Assembly: GCF_034190915.1 (NCBI RefSeq)
Contig: NW_026947489.1
Span: forward strand, 62,000,001 to 62,064,000
Length of the DNA: 64,000 nt
Direction of reading: 5' to 3'
Source: Cavia porcellus
Lineage: Eukaryota > Chordata > Mammalia > Rodentia > Caviidae
Every line of letters starts with the position of its first letter. Positions within the stretch are counted from its first letter, which is position 1. Position numbers and translations under genes: made by a program. Shown piece by piece: positions 59,901 to 64,000 of this stretch. A model generated the notes under the pieces. The model did no database searches. It saw nothing but the letters and a program-made list of their open reading frames with translations, and was not told the DNA's origin.

Positions 59901-62900
59901 ACCTGTAATTCTGACACTCCGGAGACTGAGGCAGTTGATTACTGTAAGTACAAGGCCAGCCTGAGCTACAGAGTGAGTTTAAGGCCAGCTTGCACTATAC
60001 AGTAAGTCCCTGCCTCAAAAAACCAAAGAAAAGAAAAGAAAAGTCTAAAACTGCAGAATACCTTTATTGGTACATTCAAGAGAAAATAGACTTTGAGAAT
60101 CTAAGTAATTACTGAAACTAAATCTGAAGAGCAACTTTCTAGACTAATGAGTAAGGCTAGGGTTCCTAGAACCCCAGAGCAAGTGAGACCAGTCACCAGC
60201 ACCAGTCCCAGAGTGAAGGTCCTAGACATGGCTAGCGGGAACAAAATATCTTTCTCCTGAAATCAGAATCAAAAGTGCTCATAATCTCTCCGGGAAGTGC
60301 AGTTCCCTATAGCGAGCTGGATCACAAATGCAATGTGGCTTCTATTGCTCTAGGGTTCTGAGTAAGTCACCTGGGAGAAGGAAGGCTCTCGCCAGGATGG
60401 TGACTCCTGTCCTCCCACGACTGTGCCTCAGTGACTTCGAGAGCACTGGGTGGTGTGGGCTGAAAGACAGTGAGTTCTAACACTGCTGTGCTTGCTCAGG
60501 AAGAAAATGCAGAATCAAGAAAGTTTTAGGACAACTAACAAAAAGATATTTACATCTCACACTGAGATGAACTACCAGAAAATCAAAGTGAGCACTATGT
60601 GTCCTTGTTTTCCTCAGAGAGTTTTACTTTTTTCTGGGCCTGCAGCAGCGGAGGAATCTCCAGTTAGCTCACCTCAGGTCAGATGCACTCACCAATGTTA
60701 CAGCAGTGTTATATTTTACACAACCAGCAGAGTGAACACATGTAACTGACACCATGCAAGAAAATGTGCACAGCATGCACACCATGCCAGAGGCGCAGAC
60801 TACATGGAGGTTCAGGCCACACTCTCGCAGTTTCCACTCAAGAAAAGAAGGAATGCTGGAGGACTCACAAATAGTGCTCTATAGACTGAGGTAGTATTTT
60901 CACAAAACACTAGTCCAGACGCTCGCCTCTCTTTTAAGTAGCCACACCCAAAGTTTCCCTCGTAGATACTCTTAAGAAAGTGGAAATGGGAGGAGAAAGC
61001 AAACAATGGTGGACAGTGGTCAATGTGCACGCAGGAAGTCGGGTGCAGAGGCAGAATCAAGGGACCCCAGTGCAGGGCTAACACCCTGCCCAACAGGGCA
61101 GCAGCTCTGCCAGATCCTTTGCCTCTGATGGCCACAGCACACTTCATGCACAAAATGCCCTTGTAACAGAGGATCAGCACATTCACCATGCTTCTTACTG
61201 CTATGCAATGTCACTCAAATTTCAACTCAGTCTGACAAAACATTCTAAATCCTGCCCTGCAAGTTCACCAATTCTACTCTCTATCTGCTAAAACAGACAA
61301 CAAATTCACTCCCACCAGGCACTGTAAAACATCATACCATCACACTGTGAAACAAACATTACTGTGGTCAAAAGGAGAAACTCCTGCTGTACAAGAAATT
61401 CTACAGAATGGTTAAATAATGATTAGGTAACTTTTCCCAATTTGAAATTAAGCAAATAAAGAGTTTAGATTAAAGTCAAAGGTTAAGGAAAATTCTTTAA
61501 GAGAGATGTAAGAATTTGAGAAATCAGTCAAGAAACCTTTATTGAAAGAAAGAATACAATTATAGGCAACAAAACAAAAAGTTTAATTATATCCTCCTAG
61601 CATTAAAAAAAATGCTGTTGTATTTTAATTATTAGCTTTAAGTAAAACTTATTGATGCACAAAGTATGGTTGTTTCATTTTGGAACAAAATCCAAATAAA
61701 TGAATAATTTTCAAAACTTGAAAGGTGCCAAATGAAACAATTTTGTGACTCATAAAGAAATGGTTTATCAAAAATAAAAGAAAGAAAGAATGGTTTATCC
61801 ATGGTAAGCAGAACTACAATGGGTGAAGTAACTATCATTCAAGACTAAGATGCAGCATTGAAAAGGCAAAGTGATTCATGGCTTTCTGTCTGGAGAATTA
61901 TTCATTCACAAATGCATGTATGTGAATGGGTATGTGCATGCAAAAGAACTGTGCAATGGATCACCTTGAGGAAAGAACTCTGTACTAGCAGCAATATTCT
62001 TTTTATATACATAATTTGGTTTTTCCAGACAAGGTCTTGCTATAGTTCAGGCTGGCCTTGAACACACACGTGGCCCAAGACGGCCTTCAACTCACAGCAA
62101 TCCTCCTGTCTTAGCCTCCCCAGTGCTGGGAAACAGGTGTGCATCATCATGCCTAGCTTGGTAGCAGTATTCTTTTTTTCAACAAAAGTGACCATTAACA
62201 CAGTGAAATAAAGAATCATTACTTGGTAAACAAGAATATGAGCACTCAAAAAAATGATCAAATAGTGTAATAGTGATGACATTAACATGCAGAGGGGGTT
62301 TAAAGTACCATAGCAGAAGATCACACTATGCTGGGAAGACAGAAATAACAGTTTTCTTCTCCAAGATTTGCAGCTATTACCTACAAAACTGTACTTTATG
62401 GTTTTTTTCCTTAAGAGCAAAATAATTTTAATGGAAACAAACAAAAGCATATATTTTTAGGTTGTAAAACAACATTTTGACAGTGGATTATTCATCTAAT
62501 GTCTTTTGTTCTGCTAGAGTACCCTGACACCTGAAGGCCTGTGACACCTGCTCAGTGGCACTGTCGTGCCACTTCATGTAGTGGGGATTGCTGGACACAG
62601 CAGCTTGTATGACATCCAGACACATCCCAGCTACAATGTGTAATCAGAAATGCTTCATTTTATTTCCAAGTAGAGAAAACTGCCACCTTTAGGCAACAAA
62701 ATTTTTATAACTAAGATAATCATATGCAAAGCAAGTGCTGACATGTCTTTCTGCTGCTGCACTTGCAGCAGACAAGACTCATCAATGGTTTAAGGAGACT
62801 GGCCAGAGCAGTGGTTCCCAGCAAGATCTGCTGCCAGGTGAAACGACCAGGCATGGTGTTACCTACCGGGAGATTTCTTGCTGAATCCAGGTACAAGATC

Positions 62901-63844
62901 AGCAGAGCAGAAGAAAGACCATCATTGGCTTGATTTTTGTCAGCTCTGATGTCTGTCAGCACCTAGGGGAAGAAAAAGCCTTAGTGGGTACATGTTCACA
63001 TGACAGTACACCATTTCTGTCTCACTGTCTGATTTCCATTATGTTCAAGGAACTAAAAAGGTAATGAATGAACCATCTAATCCATGCAATAGACTGAGAA
63101 CTGGAACCATAAATGTCTTTTAGGCAACAACAGTACTGCTGGGGATTTAGCTCAGTGGCATAAGTGCCTGCGTGGCAAACAGGAGGTCAAGAATTCAATC
63201 CCTGAAACCAAAAAAAGAAAAGAAAAAGAAAACAAAATAACAGCAGTATTGTAAATCAATTAAAGGGAACACTCAGGTGACTTTTGGCTCTTCAAATCCC
63301 TACACTGAGCAAGCATAAAGTCTGAAGTTCTTGTAAAATTGGTATAATGACCTCTATATTTCACTGTTTAAAATTCCATGTAATAGCTAGGAATATAGCT
63401 GCATATCTGGAATTCCAACATTTTGGGAGCCTGAGGCAATTGGATCCTAAGTTTGAGACCAGACTAGGCAACTTAGTGACACTTAGCCTCAAAGTAAAAT
63501 ATCAAAACTAAAAGGGATGGGGATATAGCTCAGTATGAAGGACCTAGATGCGACCTCCAGCACTGGGAAAAAAATAAACAAAACACCCCAAATCAAAAAC
63601 CCATTCTATTATCTTTAGTTTACCCACACATGACACTAAGGTGACAGCACAATAATCAAGATTATTGGCATAATTTTAAATTGAATAGCAACACAATTTG
63701 AGACAGACGCCAAGGGCAGGAGAGCTGGCCACTGTGTGCAGACACTGCGCGCACCTTGTCGAGGTGGGAGGCATCCGGCAGCAGGGAGAGCCACTCAAGC
63801 TTCAGGTGTAGCTTTCCTCTGGAAACCTCATCTAGACTGAACCA
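38930..63844 (-). CDS. ESYT2: ESYT2, extended synaptotagmin 2 (C-terminal 455 residues, 12 coding exons)
   Basis: E-Syt2 is an ER-anchored protein that tethers ER to plasma membrane and moves lipids through its SMP domain, using C2 domains that bind Ca2+ and PI(4,5)P2. In transcript order the exons are 63844-63755, 62962-62867, 57979-57917, 54174-54100, 52779-52693, 46708-46559, 45470-45097, 43428-43330, 40918-40787, 40020-39915, 39130-39081 and 38975-38930. They sum to 1368 bp, 455 codons plus TAG, fully in phase. The window holds the end of C2A (KLHLKLEWLSL), C2B (ALLILYLDSARNLP to LKMKIALR), a Ser/Pro-rich linker, and C2C with its basic patch KRRSGRRKTHVSKK and C-terminus TQWYDLTEDGTRPQVVT. 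Human E-Syt2 is 921 residues; the membrane anchor, SMP domain and most of C2A lie beyond 64000. The gene appears intact and functional. Confidence 0.97.
39081..39130 (-). CDS. ESYT2: ESYT2 penultimate exon
   Basis: 50 bp, VLVALASEELAKGWTQ plus TG of the split Trp codon. Donor TG|GTGAGT, acceptor cctcag. Confidence 0.96.
39285..39315. repeat. 31-bp exact repeat, copy 2 (ESYT2 intron)
   Basis: Same orientation as copy 1, 1225 bp away, about 150 bp upstream (in transcript sense) of the penultimate exon. Confidence 0.95.
39915..40020 (-). CDS. ESYT2: ESYT2 exon within C2C
   Basis: 106 bp. One base completes a split Ser, then 35 codons beginning FDFNVSLPEVQRRTLDVAVK and ending KDKGLLGK. Donor AAA|GTAAGC, acceptor tttcag. 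Confidence 0.97.
40288..40370 (-). mobile_element. ID SINE (older subfamily)
   Basis: ggtattggggattgaactta, cgtgcttgccaagcatgccc, ending aaccctcagcc. Confidence 0.88.
40787..40918 (-). CDS. ESYT2: ESYT2 exon: C2C core with basic patch
   Basis: 132 bp, NLIAFSEDGSDPYVRMYLLP then DKRRSGRRKTHVSKKTLNPV and FDQ. The SDPYVR and NPVFDQ motifs are classic C2-domain sequence, and the Lys/Arg cluster is the expected PI(4,5)P2-binding surface. Donor AG|GTATAA, acceptor acaag. Confidence 0.97.
41043..41115 (+). mobile_element. Old ID-like SINE
   Basis: gagctggggtctagctcagt and gagtccctgggttcctagca. Confidence 0.65.
41689..41850 (-). mobile_element. B1-like SINE
   Basis: T-run, agtcagggtctcactgtgta, cctcagcctgccaagtgctg, ending accatgcctgg. 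Confidence 0.75.
41935..41992. repeat. ATAAATTAA simple repeat
   Basis: Irregular tandem of ataaatta units, with almost no G or C. Confidence 0.85.
42181..42284 (-). mobile_element. ID SINE (young subfamily)
   Basis: tgtcttttttctttttatcg, gcaaggcaggtgcttatgac, ending ccccagcc; caaattttc-type flanks. Confidence 0.94.
42847..42962 (+). mobile_element. B1-like SINE
   Basis: gctgggcatggtggcacatg start and poly(A) after cttgtctc. Confidence 0.78.
43330..43428 (-). CDS. ESYT2: ESYT2 exon: start of C2C
   Basis: 99 bp. One base completes the split Asn; then GTMLGQSPLGQVQLTIRHSS and QRNKLIVVVHSC, ending with two bases of an Arg codon. Donor AG|GTGAGC, acceptor ccacag. Confidence 0.96.
44640..44758 (-). 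mobile_element. B1-like SINE, diverged
   Basis: tttttgagacaggatcttgc and ggccttgaacttgcagtgat, ending caccaccatacctgg. Confidence 0.7.
45097..45470 (-). CDS. ESYT2: ESYT2 exon: linker between C2B and C2C
   Basis: 374 bp, 124 codons plus two bases of a split asparagine. It starts VLHLQKQERPADHQHSAQVK, passes through a Ser/Ala/Pro-rich stretch (SASSAASSSSTAPSTP) and ends IATQELRQRLRQLE. It is low complexity and probably disordered, diverging more from human than the C2 domains do. Donor AA|GTAATT, acceptor cctag. Confidence 0.96.
45628..45728 (-). mobile_element. ID SINE (young subfamily)
   Basis: tgtctttttcctttttattg, gcaaggcaggcgcttatgcc; tattaaartaatatt flanks both sides. Confidence 0.95.
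46559..46708 (-). CDS. ESYT2: ESYT2 exon: end of C2B
   Basis: 150 bp, phase 0, 50 codons beginning VKDEQHQCSLGTLRIPLSQL and ending NSTLKMKIALR. Donor CGG|GTACCA, acceptor ggcag. Confidence 0.96.
46885..46993 (-). mobile_element. Old B1-like SINE
   Basis: taagacacggtcctgctaag and atgtgccatcacaactggcc. Confidence 0.55.
47400..47990 (+). mobile_element. Retroposon copy sharing its 3' part with the element at 7090-7650
   Basis: From about 47649 to 47910 it matches 7345-7605 closely (for example ggcattatggtaactat and gctattttgaagaca). The upstream part differs and has a G-rich ctggggggagctc tract typical of LINE 3' ends. It ends in an A-rich stretch. Confidence 0.55.
48149..48314 (+). mobile_element. 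B1-like SINE
   Basis: cccagtatgtggtgcacgct start, cactcgggaggctgaggcag, A-rich end with AAAC units. Confidence 0.75.
48933..49025 (+). mobile_element. B1-like SINE, internally shortened
   Basis: agctgggtgtggtggcacat start, gagttcaaggccagcctaga, short A end. Confidence 0.7.
49413..49517 (+). mobile_element. ID SINE (young subfamily)
   Basis: ggggctggggatttagctca, caataaaaacgaaaaagaca; aaaacagtat on both sides. Confidence 0.95.
50092..50172 (+). mobile_element. ID SINE (older subfamily)
   Basis: gccaggaatttagctcagcg, gcctggcaagcactaggtca, ggtaccaaaaaaa. Confidence 0.9.
50536..50612 (+). mobile_element. Old ID-like SINE
   Basis: gagcgcaggtcagtgctaga and gaggccccaggttcctctcc, cagcaccac end. 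Confidence 0.55.
51165..51283 (-). mobile_element. B1-like SINE, diverged
   Basis: ttttgagacagggttttctt and gatgtggtgccacacttgac. Confidence 0.65.
51631..51745 (-). mobile_element. ID SINE (young subfamily)
   Basis: Long T run, tgtctttttcgtttttatcg, ending ccccagcc; tggatgcatgtc on both sides. Confidence 0.95.
51893..51982 (+). mobile_element. B1-like SINE
   Basis: gtgccagaagtggtggcgta, cccagcactcaggaggctga, then a C/T-rich stretch instead of a tail. Confidence 0.7.
52693..52779 (-). CDS. ESYT2: ESYT2 exon within C2B
   Basis: 87 bp, phase 0, 29 codons IRYKTNEPVWEENFTFFIHN then PKRQDLEVE. Donor GAG|GTATGT, acceptor ttccag. Confidence 0.97.
53112..53332 (-). mobile_element. ID SINE carrying a second ID in its tail
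   Basis: The outer ID runs from its T tail (53112) to 53332 with taaacaatggcttct on both sides. A second complete ID occupies about 53141-53240, with gtctttttcattttt repeated on each side of it. Confidence 0.93.
53505..53626 (-). mobile_element. Old B1-like SINE
   Basis: gctacccaggctgggctcaa and ggcatgcgccaccatgtctg. Confidence 0.7.
53762..53879 (-). mobile_element. ID SINE (young subfamily)
   Basis: tgtctttttcctttttatcg, gcaaggcaggcgctttatgc (one extra T); tgcaaggtatttt on both sides. Confidence 0.95.
54100..54174 (-). CDS. ESYT2: ESYT2 exon within C2B
   Basis: 75 bp, phase 0, 25 codons starting LGKKTNSNPNPLVQMSVGHQ and ending AQESK. The phase-preserving acceptor is atag|TTAGGG; a second AG four bases later would break the frame. 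The human residue at this position, as I recall it, is serine, not leucine. Confidence 0.92.
54401..54866 (-). mobile_element. Cluster of three reverse-orientation B1-like SINEs
   Basis: Copies at about 54401-54553 (poly(T), gagacagtcttgctacgcag), 54558-54665 (ggtgcccaggctgatcacaa) and 54750-54866 (tgagacacagccttgctaaa, ending accactatgcctgg). An ID-like piece may lie between the second and third. Confidence 0.65.
56023..56095 (+). mobile_element. ID SINE (older subfamily)
   Basis: ggctggggatacagctcagc, gcctggcaagcttgaggtcg, ttcaatccttggtact; followed by a GGGA/GAGA purine run to 56148 in place of a poly(A). Confidence 0.85.
56096..56148 (+). repeat. GA-rich simple repeat
   Basis: Purine-only run (gggagggagagagggagaga and similar) directly after the ID body. 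Confidence 0.85.
56322..56512 (-). mobile_element. Old ID-like and B1-like SINEs, reverse orientation
   Basis: ID-like: gtgccagggattagaactca to about 56395. B1-like: ttttgaggtagtgtctcact to accatacctggc. Confidence 0.6.
56689..56780 (-). mobile_element. ID SINE (older subfamily)
   Basis: T-rich tail, gtaccggggatcaaactcag, cttgccaggcaggcgcttat; aggttgtcctgaattt-type duplications on both sides. Confidence 0.93.
56800..57900. other. ESYT2 intron sequence without recognised repeat
   Basis: Unique intron sequence upstream of the 57917 donor; no exon or element recognised. Confidence 0.5.
57917..57979 (-). CDS. ESYT2: ESYT2 21-codon exon, likely alternatively spliced
   Basis: 63 bp, phase 0 at both ends: SNPLDFNPGVLKKAAVKKAL plus K. 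It inserts into C2B between the exon ending NLP and the one starting LGKK. From memory, ESYT2 protein forms exist with and without this block; because the exon is symmetric, skipping keeps the frame. Acceptor ctgaaag, donor AAG|GTAAAC. Confidence 0.88.
58000..59878. other. ESYT2 intron sequence without recognised repeat
   Basis: Long repeat-poor part of the large intron; short ORFs only. Confidence 0.5.
59880..60042 (+). mobile_element. B1-like SINE
   Basis: tgctgagtgtggtggtacac start, duplicated gccagcctgagct / gccagcttgcact part, A-rich end with AAAAG units. Confidence 0.75.
60050..62005. other. ESYT2 intron sequence without recognised repeat
   Basis: Repeat-poor intron sequence; none of the ORFs shows conserved motifs or splice-bounded coding. 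Confidence 0.5.
62010..62160 (-). mobile_element. B1-like SINE
   Basis: tccagacaaggtcttgctat and ggtgtgcatcatcatgccta. Confidence 0.7.
62867..62962 (-). CDS. ESYT2: ESYT2 exon: start of C2B
   Basis: 96 bp, phase 0, 32 codons starting VLTDIRADKNQANDG and ending LYLDSARNLP. Donor CCG|GTAGGT, acceptor cctag. Confidence 0.96.
63137..63222 (+). mobile_element. ID SINE (older subfamily)
   Basis: ctggggatttagctcagtgg, gcgtggcaaacaggaggtca, A-rich tail; acaacagtact and acagcagtatt flank it. Confidence 0.9.
63381..63580 (+). mobile_element. Old B1-like SINE followed by an ID-like SINE
   Basis: B1-like: tatctggaattccaacattt to about 63497. ID-like: gggatggggatatagctcag to ctccagcactggg, with an A-rich tail. 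Confidence 0.6.
63755..63844 (-). CDS. ESYT2: ESYT2 exon: end of C2A
   Basis: 90 bp, phase 0, 30 codons starting WFSLDEVSRGKLHLKLEWLS and ending DASHLDK. Donor AAG|GTGCGC, acceptor cttcag. Confidence 0.95.
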
Positions 63845-64000
63845 CTGAAGAGAAAGTGCAGAAGCTCAGAAGTTCTGAAGCGAAACTTCACATGAAACCT
63901 CTTCTCTACACACCACAAGTTCTCAGTGACTACAAGGCAGCAAAGAGTTCTCAGCACTGGCTGGCATGAACATGATAGGTGAGCTCTGTATCCTGCACGC

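Noticed and set aside
5531..63222. Many tRNA-like A-box and B-box pairs
   Set aside because: They are ID SINE heads with A-rich tails and target-site duplications, not cloverleaf-forming functional tRNA genes.
1..64000. CRISPR arrays, operons, ribosome-binding sites, phage or plasmid features
   Set aside because: The window is spliced mammalian DNA. Its repeats are dispersed SINEs, not regularly spaced direct repeats.

Overview
This is a mammalian nuclear window, almost certainly from a rodent. Two conserved multi-exon genes lie on the minus strand. Their introns and intergenic space are packed with tRNA-derived ID SINEs, B1/7SL-like SINEs, an L1-type element, LTR pieces and one decayed endogenous retrovirus. 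I recognised the genes by translating exons and checking splice sites and codon phase against the human proteins as I remember them. The ID family here has an unusual A-box region (GGCATAAGCGCCTGCC) and a GATAAAAACGAAAAAGACA tail. I see no murine-type B2, so a non-muroid rodent is likely. A beaver or kangaroo-rat relative is a guess, not a result.

Layout. Positions 1-22750: the 5' part of NCAPG2 (condensin II subunit G2), minus strand. One non-coding first exon in a CpG island and 11 coding exons give the first 442 codons in perfect phase; the rest of the gene lies beyond position 1. Positions 22200-23160: CpG-island promoter with an E2F-like site, a CHR-like site and a palindromic TCTCGCGAGA element. 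Positions 23200-36280: intergenic repeats. These are a dense ID cluster, an LTR, an L1-type element with ORF1 but no ORF2, an LTR-like insertion in that element, a gammaretrovirus-like provirus fragment (gag, pro, part of pol, env TM, 3' LTR), then mostly unique sequence. Positions 36285-64000: the 3' half of ESYT2 (extended synaptotagmin 2), minus strand. Twelve coding exons encode the last 455 residues plus stop, covering the end of C2A, all of C2B with an optional 21-residue exon, the linker and C2C, followed by a 2.6 kb 3' UTR and a clear poly(A) signal. NCAPG2 next to ESYT2 in the same orientation matches human 7q36.3, so this is a conserved syntenic block.

The genes are neighbours without a functional link: NCAPG2 is nuclear and cell-cycle regulated, whereas ESYT2 tethers ER to plasma membrane. 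I found no undescribed biological system. The best leads are an ID SINE inserted 16 nt inside an NCAPG2 intron, a composite retroposon with a 128-bp internal duplication and clean target-site duplications, a poly(T)-only insertion with target-site duplications, an ORF1-only L1-type element, an exact 31-bp repeat shared by the ESYT2 3' UTR and its last intron, and a provirus deletion joining RNase H to env TM.
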